This document shows, one piece after another, positions 1 through 8,917 of a stretch of 64,000 nucleotides of DNA. A program made the translations under genes and the position numbers. The notes beneath the pieces are model-generated. The model saw only the letters and a program-made list of their open reading frames with translations, did not search any database and was not told where the DNA came from. This DNA comes from CAZMRF01 sp964568735. Lineage in GTDB: Bacteria > Acidobacteriota > Polarisedimenticolia > JACPZX01. Position 1 is the first letter of the stretch, and every line of letters starts with the position of its first letter. Location of the stretch: assembly GCA_964568735.1 (NCBI GenBank), contig CAZMRF010000008.1, positions 1 through 64,000 on the forward strand. Direction: 5' to 3'.

Positions 1-51
1 GGAAACCGGAACCGGGCCTGCTCCGTGCAGGCACCGCGCCGGTAACTACCA

Positions 52-1668
52 ATGAGAGGTGAGCGGAGCGGGAGGGGCATGGGCCCCGCGGCACCGGACG
101 CGTCCCTCCTGACTCTGGGGGAGCTCACGAGCCACGCCGCCGCGCGGGCTCCCGGGCGGCCCGCGCTCCTGAACGCCGAAGGGCGCTGGACCTTCGCCGA
201 GATCCACGAACGGACACTCGCCCTCGCGCGAGCCCTCGCCGCACTGGGCGTCGGGGCGGGCGAGAGGGTGGCCATCCTTCTCCCGAACGGCTTTCCGTAC
301 TTCGTCGCCTACTTCGCGGTTCCTTCCGCCGGGGGGGTCGTCGTCCCGATCAACACTTTCCTGGCGGCCCCCGAGGTCTCTGCCGTCCTCGAAGATTGCG
401 GAGCCTCGTTCCTCGTGACGACTTCCAAGCGCCTTGCGGCGCTCGAAAGGCGCCTGGAGCGGTCGGCGAGCCTGCGCACCATCATCGTGGCGCCAGGGGA
501 GAGCGGCGGTATCGTGACGGCACCGCCGGGGATGCGCCTCGTCGCCTGGGACGAGCTCACCGATCCGGGAACGGCACATCGCCTTCCCCCGCCGCCGGAC
601 CCAGGCGAGACCGCCGTTCTCACCTACACGTCCGGCACGACCGGGCGGATGAAAGGCGTCATGCTCTCCCACAGGAACCTCCTCTCCAACGCGCTCTCCT
701 GCCTCCAGGCCGTGAAGCTGCGGGACGCGGATCGACTCCTCCTGTTCCTGCCCATGTTCCACTCCCTGACCCAGATGGTCTGCCTTGTCACGCCCCGCCT
801 CGCCTGCCTTCCCGTCATCCTCCTTCCCGGCGTGGATCGAGCGGGGATTCTCAGTGCGCTTCGCCGCTTCAGGCCGACGATCTTCGTCGCCGTGCCCGCC
901 ATCTATGCGACGATGGCGGAGCGGCCGCCTGGATGGCTGACACGCCTCCTCAACCCGGTAAGGCTCTACATCAGCGGCGGCTCGCCGCTCCCTGCGGACG
1001 TCCAGGAACGATTCGAGCTGGGCTGGCGGAGGCCTCTCTGCGAGGGCTACGGGCTCTCCGAGGCGGCGCCCGTGGTGAGCCTGAATCCTCCCGACGGAGT
1101 TCGGCGGCCGGGGTCGGTGGGCCCCGGCGTCCCTGGAGTGGAGATCAAGATCCAGGCGGACGACGGGAGCGAGGCGCGGACGGGTGAGGTCGGCGAGATC
1201 CTCGTCCGGGGCGCCAACGTCATGCTCGGCTACTACGGACAACCCGAGGAAACGGCGGCCGTCATCCAGGACGGCTGGTTGAAGACCGGAGATCTCGGGC
1301 GCCTCGATGCCGCCGGCTACCTCTACATCGCAGGGCGCCGCAAGGAGATGCTCATCTTCCGGGGAATGAACATCTACCCACGGGAGGTCGAGGAGGTCCT
1401 TGCGCACCATCCAGCCGTGGCGGAGGCCGCGGTCGTCGGCCTGGACGAATCCGACAGGGGAGAGGAGCCGCACGCCGCCGTGGCGCTCAGGCCGGGGAGG
1501 AACGCGGAGAGCGTGGAGCTCAGACGCTTCTGCCAGGAGAGGCTGGCGCGCTACAAGGTCCCGCGGTCGGTCCTGCTCCTCGACGCGCTCCCCAAGGGCC
1601 CGACGGGGAAGATCCTCAAGGACAAGGTGCGCGCCGCGATCGCAGCATCGAGGAGCGCCTCCAGGTAG
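52..1668 (+). CDS. Long-chain acyl-CoA ligase (AMP-binding superfamily)
   Basis: Probably activates a fatty acid with ATP and CoA to acyl-CoA through an acyl-adenylate. The 538-residue product has the family motifs in order: the Ser/Thr/Gly-rich P-loop TYTSGTTGRMKG near residue 190, GYGLSE near 332, the GDLG hinge region near 413, a RGMNIYPREVEE segment near 436 and the C-terminal catalytic lysine in PTGKILKDK near 520. Length fits a single-module ligase with no carrier domain. The start is uncertain: ATG at 79 (residue 10) lies only 3 nt behind a GGAGG, while ATG at 52 has no clear ribosome binding site. Chain-length specificity cannot be read from sequence. The next gene is convergent. Confidence 0.9.
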   Translation: MRGERSGRGMGPAAPDASLLTLGELTSHAAARAPGRPALLNAEGRWTFAEIHERTLALARALAALGVGAGERVAILLPNGFPYFVAYFAVPSAGGVVVPINTFLAAPEVSAVLEDCGASFLVTTSKRLAALERRLERSASLRTIIVAPGESGGIVTAPPGMRLVAWDELTDPGTAHRLPPPPDPGETAVLTYTSGTTGRMKGVMLSHRNLLSNALSCLQAVKLRDADRLLLFLPMFHSLTQMVCLVTPRLACLPVILLPGVDRAGILSALRRFRPTIFVAVPAIYATMAERPPGWLTRLLNPVRLYISGGSPLPADVQERFELGWRRPLCEGYGLSEAAPVVSLNPPDGVRRPGSVGPGVPGVEIKIQADDGSEARTGEVGEILVRGANVMLGYYGQPEETAAVIQDGWLKTGDLGRLDAAGYLYIAGRRKEMLIFRGMNIYPREVEEVLAHHPAVAEAAVVGLDESDRGEEPHAAVALRPGRNAESVELRRFCQERLARYKVPRSVLLLDALPKGPTGKILKDKVRAAIAASRSASR

Positions 1669-1700
1669 CGGCGCGAGGCCGATCCTGATCTGGACCGGGC

Positions 1701-3221
1701 CTAGCCCTCGGGGAAGAACGACTCCGCCGGATGCTTCAGGCGATCGGCCGCGGCGGCGCGGAAGAGGAATCCTCTCAGGCTCTCGCCACGGCGGTAGTAG
1801 GAGAATGCCTCATCGACTCTCCCATCCGCCTCCATCGCCGCGCCGATTCGAAGGAGCGCCCAGCCCCTCAGCGTCTTCGGCACCCGGCCGCTGCTCGAGA
1901 GCAGACGTTGGAGCTCCTGCTCGGCCTTCAGGTGATCTCCGGCGATCTGGTAGGCCCGCGCGAGGTGATAGCGCACCACGGTGTCCTCGGGCCACTGCGC
2001 CGCGGCGCGCTCGAGCTCCGCGGTGGCTTCGCCCGGCTTCCCAGCCTGCAGCCGACGGATGGCCTCTCGTGCCCGTGCGTCGGCGGGCAGGGGGGCCGCG
2101 GAGATGCTCGAGGCCTCCTTCGCGCCGCCGATGCCGTCAGCCTTCTCTCCCTGCGCGAGTCCGGCCGAATCATCGCGGAGCCTCGCGAGCAGCCCATCCA
2201 TCCTGGCTCGCGCGTCGGGTGAGAGATTCATGCGTGAGGAACCGAGTTGCTCCAGCTCCGTCATCGCCTCTCCGTGGCGGTACTGGTAATAGAGGGCAAA
2301 GGCCAGCCGCAGCCTCGCGAGGGCCGGTACGGCCGGCGCGACGCCCGTCATCCCGGCGGTCAAGCCGAGCGACTCCCTCGCGGCCCGCTCGCACTCGCCG
2401 AGGCGGCCGAGATCGAAGAGGAACTTCGCCTCGATGGCGGCGAGCAGGGGAGAGGAGGGCTCGATCTGCCGCGCGCGAGCCAGGTAGCCGAGCGCCTGGC
2501 GGAGATCCTCCTCCTCGTTCTCGGAGTGGATGTAGGCCAGGAGCAGGAGCGCCTCGGCGCGGAAGTAGACGCCTCCCGACGCCGCACTCTCCAGAGCCTC
2601 GAGCCCCTCCTCGACGCTGCCACCTGGGAGCCTCACGAAGACACGGAGGAGACGCACGAGCCAGGGGAGCCTTGCTGCGAAGTACTTGTAGGCGCCGAGA
2701 GCAAAGCGCGCGTCGGCTGCCTGAGGATCGGTCGCGAGGGCCGCCTCGAGGTGCTCGTGGCCGGCCCGGGCCGCCCTTCCCGCGGCGAGGTAGCCTCCGG
2801 AGAGGGCCTGCGTCTGTGCCGTGAGGAGGCAGGCGGTTCCCGCGAAGATCCTCCCTCGCTGGAGGTCTCCCCGCCCGATCAGATCCTCCGCACGTCGCAT
2901 GGCTTCGGCGAGGCGCTCCTCGATCGCGGCGCGCAGCTCCGCATCCTCGGGAAGGTCGATGAGCCTCCACCAGATCGTCAGGGCCTCGAAGAGGGGCCCC
3001 TCGGGATCGCCGGGCCTGCGGCGCGAGATCTCGGCAAAGGCCGAGGAGGCCGCATCGAACCTCCCCTGGTGGAGAAGCGAGAGGGCCTCCAGGGAAGCGG
3101 GGGGCAGGGGTGGGGTCGAGGGGCGGGCCGAGTCGGAGGCGCGACCGGCTGCGGCGGGGACGAAGAGAACGGCCAGCCCGGCGGCCATCAGCTTCCGAAC
3201 CCTGGGGCCTTTCCAGCCCAT
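1701..3221 (-). CDS. Secreted tetratricopeptide-repeat protein
   Basis: A protein of about 506 residues rich in TPR-like helical pairs (for example the segments around LHQGRFDAASSAFAEI, ARAYQIAGDHLKAEQELQ and AMEADGRVDEAFSYYRRGE). It begins with a basic stretch and a hydrophobic run (MAAGLAVLFVPAAAGRASD) that looks like a signal peptide, so an envelope or periplasmic location is likely. I chose the ATG at 3221, which begins MGWKGPRV, because the longer in-frame ORF upstream adds only a basic, low-complexity leader. The gene is divergent from the PATAN-TPR gene at 3386. TPR proteins are protein-interaction scaffolds; the specific role here is not recognisable. Confidence 0.8.
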   Translation of the reverse strand: MGWKGPRVRKLMAAGLAVLFVPAAAGRASDSARPSTPPLPPASLEALSLLHQGRFDAASSAFAEISRRRPGDPEGPLFEALTIWWRLIDLPEDAELRAAIEERLAEAMRRAEDLIGRGDLQRGRIFAGTACLLTAQTQALSGGYLAAGRAARAGHEHLEAALATDPQAADARFALGAYKYFAARLPWLVRLLRVFVRLPGGSVEEGLEALESAASGGVYFRAEALLLLAYIHSENEEEDLRQALGYLARARQIEPSSPLLAAIEAKFLFDLGRLGECERAARESLGLTAGMTGVAPAVPALARLRLAFALYYQYRHGEAMTELEQLGSSRMNLSPDARARMDGLLARLRDDSAGLAQGEKADGIGGAKEASSISAAPLPADARAREAIRRLQAGKPGEATAELERAAAQWPEDTVVRYHLARAYQIAGDHLKAEQELQRLLSSSGRVPKTLRGWALLRIGAAMEADGRVDEAFSYYRRGESLRGFLFRAAAADRLKHPAESFFPEG

Positions 3222-3385
3222 GCGACCACCTCCACGACGCCCGTCCTCGCGGGATCTCCGGTCCACCACTGTGGATCGGAAGGAACCCCGCCCATATATT
3301 GCTGGCTGGACGACGGCTACGCCAGCGCGGGGAAGTGCCTGACTCCCCCGCGACCCGGCGGATGCCAGCCGTTCCCGGGTGCCGC

Positions 3386-4897
3386 ATGCCGGTGGAGCAG
3401 AAAGTCCAGTCCGGACATTTCACCAGCCACTATCTGGCCGAGGTCTTCCGCGACGTCTTCCTCCAGGAGAAGAGCGGGAGCCTCCAGCTCCAGTCCTCCT
3501 CGGGGCCGAAGAACGCCTTCGAGTTCGATCGCGGGATGCTGGTGGACGCGGATTCGCCTTCCGGCGCCGCCATGCTCGCCGCCGCCCTCCGCGATGCCGG
3601 GCTGATCAGCGCCGAGATCCTTCTCGAAACGGTCCCCGACTGCGAGACCGCATCGCAGCTCGCGGGGGCCCTCCTGAAGCGCGGGGTCGACCTCAAGGCA
3701 CTCGTTCCCGGAGTGAAGGGGCTGATCCGCCGGGCGATCACCGATGCCTTCGCATGGCAGGGCGGGACCTATACCTTCGAAACACGGCGGCCGACGGGGA
3801 GCACCTTCAAGCCGGACGTGCTCTTCACCTTCGAGTCCATCCTGGGCGGAATCGAAGTCATGAGCAACTTCGAGCCGCTCCGGCAGGTGCTCGTGGATCT
3901 TCCGGGCCGGCTCTCGTTGAGCCCCCATCAGTTCATGCCCGTGCACCGGCTGACGCTCCGGCCTCACCACGGCTTCGTGCTGAGCAGGATCGACGGCACC
4001 CTGACTTTCCGTGAGCTGTTCCAGATCGTGCCTTCCGACTCCGCCGACGATGCCCTCAAGTTCACCTACGGCCTGGTGGTCTTCGGCCTCGTGATCCTCG
4101 ATCCGCCCCTGCGGCCGGGTCCCTTCCAACTTCGACAAGTCATGTCGTCCCACCAGGAGGAGAAGGCCAAGGTGGACGCCGAGGTCGGGATGATCCGCGA
4201 GGCCCTCGATCGGATGACCGGACGGGGCCCCGCGGAGATCCTGGGGACCGCCGACGCAGCCAGCAACGCGGAGGTCCGCGCCGCCTACGAGGAGCTGAGG
4301 AAGCGCTTCCGGAGGGAGCGGCTCGCTCTGGCCGTCCAGGAGTCCATGAAGAGGGAGCTCGACCTGATCGATGCCAAGCTGACCGAGGCCTACTTCAAGC
4401 TGGAGATCGGCTCCCTGGAGAACGAGCAGCGGATGGCGCGCGAGGGCACGGGTGTCACCAGCATCAGCAAGGACGACTTGGTCAAGCGCCGTGAGTTCTC
4501 CAAGACGGAACGGCAGGAGACGGTCGAGCAGAACATCAGGCTGTCGGACAAGTACCACGTCAAGGCGCGGGAGTACTTCCGCGAGGGCGACTACCACAAC
4601 TGCATCCAGTTCTGTAAGCTCGCGATCCGCTTCAACGCGGAGTCAGCCGAAGCCTTCCACCTCATGGGAGACGCCCTGTCGCTGAACCCGGACCGGCGCT
4701 GGCAGCACCAGGCCGAAGTGGCGTATCTTCAAGCCGCCGACCTCCAGCCCTTCAACGCGGAGTACTGGGTCACGCTGGGGCGCTTCTACAAGGAGAGGGG
4801 GCTGGACAGCCGGGCCCGGGTGATGTTCGAGAAGGCCCTCCACCTCGTCCCCACGCACCCCGTCGCGGCCAAGGAGCTGAAGTCCCTGGGGCGCTGA
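3386..4897 (+). CDS. PATAN/DUF4388 protein with J-like and TPR segments
   Basis: About 503 residues. The first 100 or so (FTSHYLAEVFRDVFLQEKSG, then a segment with FEFDRGMLVDADSP) resemble the PATAN/DUF4388 domain of two-component-associated regulators. Near residues 280-330 a stretch starting PAEILGTADAASNAEVRAAY resembles a degenerate DnaJ-type helical pair. The C-terminal third (KYHVKAREYFREGDYHNCIQ onward) has three TPR-like repeats. No signal peptide or membrane segment is seen, so it is probably cytoplasmic. ATG 3362 is an in-frame alternative start. The combination suggests a signalling adaptor; the partner is unknown. A second PATAN protein lies at 40348. Confidence 0.75.
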   Translation: MPVEQKVQSGHFTSHYLAEVFRDVFLQEKSGSLQLQSSSGPKNAFEFDRGMLVDADSPSGAAMLAAALRDAGLISAEILLETVPDCETASQLAGALLKRGVDLKALVPGVKGLIRRAITDAFAWQGGTYTFETRRPTGSTFKPDVLFTFESILGGIEVMSNFEPLRQVLVDLPGRLSLSPHQFMPVHRLTLRPHHGFVLSRIDGTLTFRELFQIVPSDSADDALKFTYGLVVFGLVILDPPLRPGPFQLRQVMSSHQEEKAKVDAEVGMIREALDRMTGRGPAEILGTADAASNAEVRAAYEELRKRFRRERLALAVQESMKRELDLIDAKLTEAYFKLEIGSLENEQRMAREGTGVTSISKDDLVKRREFSKTERQETVEQNIRLSDKYHVKAREYFREGDYHNCIQFCKLAIRFNAESAEAFHLMGDALSLNPDRRWQHQAEVAYLQAADLQPFNAEYWVTLGRFYKERGLDSRARVMFEKALHLVPTHPVAAKELKSLGR

Positions 4898-4914
4898 CCG
4901 GCCCGGGCGGCTTT

Positions 4915-4942
4915 TTGACAGTCCGGCGGGCGATGGTATACT
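4915..4942 (+). promoter_or_regulatory. Sigma-70-type promoter of the yceD-rpmF-fab operon
   Basis: TTGACA (4915-4920) and TATACT (4937-4942) are separated by 16 nt, close to the housekeeping consensus. A GC-rich segment followed by a T run (ggcggcttttt) sits just upstream and may end the preceding transcript. An AGGAGG (4956-4961) and the GTG start of yceD follow. Confidence 0.75.
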
Positions 4943-4966
4943 CCCCGGCCTTTTCAGGAGGTTGCC

Positions 4967-5488
4967 GTGATCATTCGGGTCGCGGACCTGGAACCTGAGG
5001 GGCTCCAGATCGATGTTCCCCTTGCCCTCGGCCCCTTGAGGTCCGACGCGGACGAGGTCATCCGGGTCGAGGATGCCTTTCTGCGAGGGGACGTCAGGCG
5101 CGCCAGCCGGTGGATCGAGATCCGGGGCCGCCTGACCTGCAAGGCCGAGGTTTCCTGTGCGCGCTGCCTGGCAGGCTTCCAGGTGTCCGTGGACAGGACC
5201 TTCACCCTGCGCTACGCCTTCGCGACGCCGGGAGGGAAGGACATCGAGATTGCGGAGGAGGAGCTGGACGTCGATTTCCTGGAGGCCGACGGGGAGCTGG
5301 ATCTCCGGCTCGTGGCCTCCGAGCAGGTCTACCTGGATCTTCCGATGAAGCCAGTGTGCAGGCCCTCGTGCCGCGGACTCTGCCCCGTCTGCGGGCAGGA
5401 CCTGAACCGCGTCGCATGTGATTGCGGGGCCGGGCCCCCGGAGGCTTCCGACCGCGCTGTCCGATCGATTGAACCCGAGGGGGCGTAG
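4967..5488 (+). CDS. yceD: YceD/DUF177 family protein (23S rRNA accumulation protein type)
   Basis: A 173-residue DUF177/YceD protein; members are linked to 23S rRNA maturation or accumulation and almost always lie just upstream of rpmF, as here. Two cysteine pairs are visible, CARC near residues 64-67 and a C-terminal C(x3)C(x3)CPVC cluster near 130-142, suggesting metal binding. The start is the GTG at 4967, 5 nt behind a strong AGGAGG. It is the first gene of the lipid operon. The family assignment rests on position and the CARC/CPVC pattern; biochemical function is not well defined. Confidence 0.88.
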   Translation: MIIRVADLEPEGLQIDVPLALGPLRSDADEVIRVEDAFLRGDVRRASRWIEIRGRLTCKAEVSCARCLAGFQVSVDRTFTLRYAFATPGGKDIEIAEEELDVDFLEADGELDLRLVASEQVYLDLPMKPVCRPSCRGLCPVCGQDLNRVACDCGAGPPEASDRAVRSIEPEGA

Positions 5489-5524
5489 GCCCTCTCCACC
5501 GATGGAACGACTCGAGGATCGAGA

Positions 5525-5707
5525 ATGCCCAATCCCAAGCGCCGGCACTCCAAGTCGAGGAGAAACCGGAGGCGAGCGCACGACGCGCTCACCGCGCCGA
5601 GCCTCTCGGAGTGCACGAACTGCCATGAGCAGAAGCTGCCACACCGCGTCTGCCCCCACTGCGGGTACTACAAAGGTCGTGCCGTGATCGAGGTCGAGCG
5701 GGCCTGA
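5525..5707 (+). CDS. rpmF: 50S ribosomal protein L32
   Basis: A 60-residue ribosomal protein of the large subunit with the typical MPNPKRRHSKSRR start and a zinc ribbon formed by Cys30, Cys33, Cys43 and Cys46 (CTNC and CPHC). It retains all four cysteines, so it is a zinc-binding (C+) form. It lies between yceD and plsX, the usual bacterial arrangement linking ribosome and membrane-lipid synthesis. Confidence 0.97.
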   Translation: MPNPKRRHSKSRRNRRRAHDALTAPSLSECTNCHEQKLPHRVCPHCGYYKGRAVIEVERA

Positions 5708-5720
5708 CCGCCCGGCCGCC

Positions 5721-6755
5721 ATGCCGGTTAGAATCGCGGTCGACGCCATGGGCGGGGATCATGCCCCTGCCGCCGTGGTGGAGGGCGCCCTCGAAGCGGC
5801 ACGCGCCTGGGGGCATCGTGTCATCCTCGTGGGCCGCCAGGGGGAGATCCGGGCCGAGCTCGCGCACCTCGGTGCCGACGCCTCGGAGCTCGAGATCGTC
5901 GACGCTCCCGAGGTCATCGGCATGAGCGAGACGCCGGTCCTCGGCCTGCGCCGCAAGAAGCAGTCCTCGATCCGTATCGCAGCCCACCTCGTGCGGGAAG
6001 GACGCGCGGACGGCCTCGTCAGCGCCGGGAATACGGGCGCCGTCATGGCCTGTTCCAAGGTCTCGATCGGGACGCTTCCAGGGATCGATCGCCCCGCCGT
6101 CACGGCCGTCGTGCCGAACCTCGGCGGCCGATCGGTCTGGCTGGACGTCGGCGCCAACGTGGACAGCAAGCCCGTTCACATCTTCCAGTTCGCCCTGATG
6201 GGCTCGATGTATGCCAGGCAGATCCTGGGGATCCAGTCTCCGAGGGTCGGCCTGCTCAGCATCGGTGAAGAGGACATGAAGGGGAACGTCCTGACCCGGG
6301 AGGTCTTCAAGCAGCTCCAGGAGAGCAGCCTGAACTTCATCGGCAACGTCGAAGGACGGGACATCTTCAACGGGAACTGCGACGTCATCGTCTGCGATGG
6401 CTTCACCGGCAACGTCTCTCTCAAGGCCATCGAGAGCGTCGCTGAGATGCTGGGGATCTACCTGCGCCGGGAGCTGACCAGCTCCTTGATGGCGAAGCTC
6501 GGGATGCTCCTCGCCGCACCTGCCATGCGGCGATTCAAGCGCGTGATCGACTACGCGGAGTACGGCGGCTTCCCGCTCCTCGGCGTCAAGAGCGCCGTGA
6601 TCATTGGTCACGGGCGCTCCTCCCCGAAGGCCATCAAGAACGCCATTCGTGCCTGCGCGGAATGCGTCAGCCACCGCGTGAGCGATCGCATCCGCGAGAC
6701 GCTCCTCGCCGAGCCGGCACGGCCGATGCCGGTTCGTGAGACCGTGCAACCATGA
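5721..6755 (+). CDS. plsX: Phosphate acyltransferase PlsX
   Basis: Makes acyl-phosphate from acyl-ACP and phosphate, the donor for glycerol-3-phosphate acylation by PlsY in phospholipid synthesis. The 344-residue product has the family start RIAVDAMGGDHAP, the SAGNTGAVM segment near residue 100, and a C-terminal region with CDGFTGNVSLK and a GxPLLGVK-type motif. The stop overlaps the ATG of fabD by 4 nt (ATGA), indicating translational coupling. No fabH separates plsX and fabD, unlike many bacteria. Confidence 0.96.
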   Translation: MPVRIAVDAMGGDHAPAAVVEGALEAARAWGHRVILVGRQGEIRAELAHLGADASELEIVDAPEVIGMSETPVLGLRRKKQSSIRIAAHLVREGRADGLVSAGNTGAVMACSKVSIGTLPGIDRPAVTAVVPNLGGRSVWLDVGANVDSKPVHIFQFALMGSMYARQILGIQSPRVGLLSIGEEDMKGNVLTREVFKQLQESSLNFIGNVEGRDIFNGNCDVIVCDGFTGNVSLKAIESVAEMLGIYLRRELTSSLMAKLGMLLAAPAMRRFKRVIDYAEYGGFPLLGVKSAVIIGHGRSSPKAIKNAIRACAECVSHRVSDRIRETLLAEPARPMPVRETVQP

Positions 6756-7711
6756 GCGCCGATCGGAACCCGGGAGCCGCCCTCCTCTTCCCGGGACAGG
6801 GATCCCAGATCCCCGGCATGGGGAGAGCCCTCTCCACGCACAGCGAGGTCGTCCGAGGGCTTTTCTCCCAGGCGGATCGGGCGCTCGGCTACCCGCTCTC
6901 CCGCCTCTGCTTCGAGGGTCCCGAGGAGGAGCTCCGGCTCACCGCCAACGCGCAGCCTGCGATCCTGACCGTCAGCGTGGCAGCCGCGGTCGTATTGAAG
7001 ACGCGCGGGGTGCGCATCGGGGCCGTGGCGGGCCACAGCCTCGGCGAGTACTCGGCCCTGGTGGCCGCGGGCTCCATTGGATTCGAAGAGGCCGTGGTCG
7101 CGGTTCACCGGAGAGGCCGTTACATGCAGGAGGCGGTCCCGGTGGGGCAGGGGACGATGGCCGCGCTTCTCGGGCTCGAGATGGATACCGTCGAGGAGGT
7201 CTGCGCCGAAGCGACCTCGGGCCCGGAGAGCCTCGTGGAGGTGGCGAACGACAACGCCCCCGGGCAGATCGTCGTGGCGGGGCACACGGACGCGGCGCGC
7301 CGTGCGATGGAAATCGCGCGACAGCGCGGGGCGAAGCGGGCCGTCGCGTTGTCGGTCTCCGCTCCCTTCCACTGCTCTCTCATGAAGCCGGCCCGCGATC
7401 GCCTGGAGAAGGACCTGATCGCGATGACCTTCGAGGATCTCGAAGTACCCCTCGTCACCAACGTGGAAGCTCGTGAGATCCAGTCGGGGGCGGAGGCGCG
7501 CTACGCGCTGATCCGCCAGGTGACGTCTCGGGTCCGCTGGACGGAGTCCGTCCGGAGGCTGGTTGCGCTGGGCTTCCGCAACGCCATCGAGTCCGGTCCG
7601 GGCCAGGTGCTCGCCGGCCTCGTGCGTCGCATCGACCCCTCCCTCGTGGTCGTGCCGGCGGGAGATCCTCCGGGCATCGAGAAGGCCGTAGCCTCGGCGG
7701 GCGGAGAGTAG
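6752..7711 (+). CDS. fabD: Malonyl-CoA:ACP transacylase
   Basis: Transfers malonyl from CoA to the ACP encoded two genes downstream, feeding fatty-acid elongation. The 319-residue protein has the oxyanion motif GQGSQ near residues 15-19, the nucleophile Ser96 in GHSLGEYSAL, and the catalytic His near 207 in VSAPFHCSLM. Its start overlaps the plsX stop (ATGA). Confidence 0.97.
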   Translation: MSADRNPGAALLFPGQGSQIPGMGRALSTHSEVVRGLFSQADRALGYPLSRLCFEGPEEELRLTANAQPAILTVSVAAAVVLKTRGVRIGAVAGHSLGEYSALVAAGSIGFEEAVVAVHRRGRYMQEAVPVGQGTMAALLGLEMDTVEEVCAEATSGPESLVEVANDNAPGQIVVAGHTDAARRAMEIARQRGAKRAVALSVSAPFHCSLMKPARDRLEKDLIAMTFEDLEVPLVTNVEAREIQSGAEARYALIRQVTSRVRWTESVRRLVALGFRNAIESGPGQVLAGLVRRIDPSLVVVPAGDPPGIEKAVASAGGE

Positions 7712-7717
7712 GCCGCC

Positions 7718-8467
7718 GTGCCGGAGAGGCCTCTCGCGGGGAAGATCACCCTCGTCACGGGCGCGAGCCGCGGCATCGGGAAGGCCATCGCGCTGGCCGC
7801 GGCCGGGGCGGGATCTGACGTCGCGCTCGTGGCAAGGGACGAAGGCCGCCTCGCGGAAACCGCCGCGGCGGCGCGGGAGTCGGGAGTGCGGGCCTGCACC
7901 ATCGTCGCCGACATCTCCCTTCCCGACGCCGCGGCCGGAGCCGTCGAGTCGTGCGTCGGGGAGCTGGGCGGCATCCACCACCTGATCGCGAACGCCGGCA
8001 TGACCCACGACGCGCTGCTGCTCCGCCTCAAGCCTGCAGACTGGGATAGAGTGATCGCCACGAACCTGACGTCGGCCTATGCGCTGAGCCGCGCCGCCGT
8101 CAGCGGAATGATCCGCGCCCGTTACGGACGGATCGTCTTCGTCTCCTCCGTTTCGGGGATGATGGGCAATCCCGGCCAGACCGCGTACGCGGCGAGCAAG
8201 GCAGGGCTCATCGGACTCGCCCGATCGCTGGCCCGGGAGGTCGCCTCCCGGGAGATCACGGTCAACGTGGTGGCGCCCGGGTTGGTGGAGACCGACATGG
8301 TGCAGGCGATGCCGCAGAAGGCGAGGGAGGAAATGGTCTCTCACATTCCACTGGGCAGGATGGGCAGGCCCGAGGATATCGCCGCCGCCGTGCTCTACCT
8401 CGTGGGAGAGTCCGGTGCCTATGTCACCGGCTCGGTTCTCAACGTCTCCGGCGGGCTCTACATGTGA
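7718..8467 (+). CDS. fabG: 3-oxoacyl-ACP reductase FabG
   Basis: NADPH-dependent reduction of 3-oxoacyl-ACP in type II fatty-acid synthesis. A 249-residue short-chain dehydrogenase with the cofactor motif TGASRGIG near residues 12-19, the NAG motif (IANAGMT), a catalytic Ser in VSSVSGMMG and the YxxxK pair (YAASK) near 156-160. The C-terminal SGGLYM ending is typical of FabG. GTG start 6 nt after fabD. Confidence 0.95.
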   Translation: MPERPLAGKITLVTGASRGIGKAIALAAAGAGSDVALVARDEGRLAETAAAARESGVRACTIVADISLPDAAAGAVESCVGELGGIHHLIANAGMTHDALLLRLKPADWDRVIATNLTSAYALSRAAVSGMIRARYGRIVFVSSVSGMMGNPGQTAYAASKAGLIGLARSLAREVASREITVNVVAPGLVETDMVQAMPQKAREEMVSHIPLGRMGRPEDIAAAVLYLVGESGAYVTGSVLNVSGGLYM

Positions 8468-8645
8468 CGCGCGCCCGATCACCGCTCCAGTTCCCGGCAA
8501 GAGCGGCATCCGGGCGAATAGACGCCGGTGGTCCCTGTGCTAGTATGAGCGCCCCCCACTGAAAGTACCCCGTCGACGGGCGGGCAGGTCATCGATCGAC
8601 CGCCTCCCGAAACCAGATCCCGCCGGGATGCACTGGAGGAAGTGG

Positions 8646-8876
8646 ATGAACGTCGAAGAGAAGGTGAAGAGCATCATCATGGAGCAGCTCGGGGTCGAGG
8701 AGGAAGAGGTCACGCCCGCCGCGTCGTTCTCCGATGATCTGGGGGCCGACTCGCTGGATCAGGTCGAGCTCGTGATGGCTCTCGAGGAAGAGTTCAATAT
8801 CGAGATCAGCGACGAGGAAGCCGAGAAGATCAAGACCGTCCAGGACGCCGTCAACTACATCCAGTCGCACAAGTAG
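8646..8876 (+). CDS. acpP: Acyl carrier protein
   Basis: A 76-residue acidic carrier protein that holds growing acyl chains on 4'-phosphopantetheine attached to Ser36 in GADSLDQVE. Helices I-III and the EEEFNIEISDEEAEKI segment match housekeeping ACPs. I place the start at the ATG at 8646, just behind GGAGGA, rather than the in-frame ATG at 8628, which would add six residues absent from the family. The 178-nt space before the gene contains a possible TAGTAT -10, suggesting an extra promoter that would allow a higher ACP level. Confidence 0.96.
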   Translation: MNVEEKVKSIIMEQLGVEEEEVTPAASFSDDLGADSLDQVELVMALEEEFNIEISDEEAEKIKTVQDAVNYIQSHK

Positions 8877-8917
8877 ACGGCCCGGCGTCCTCCTTCCTCC
8901 CTTCTCAGGAGCCCCTG

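Noticed and set aside
6608..8509. 633-codon minus-strand open frame
   Set aside because: Shadow of fabD and fabG; low-complexity His/Arg/Gly translation without any recognisable motif.
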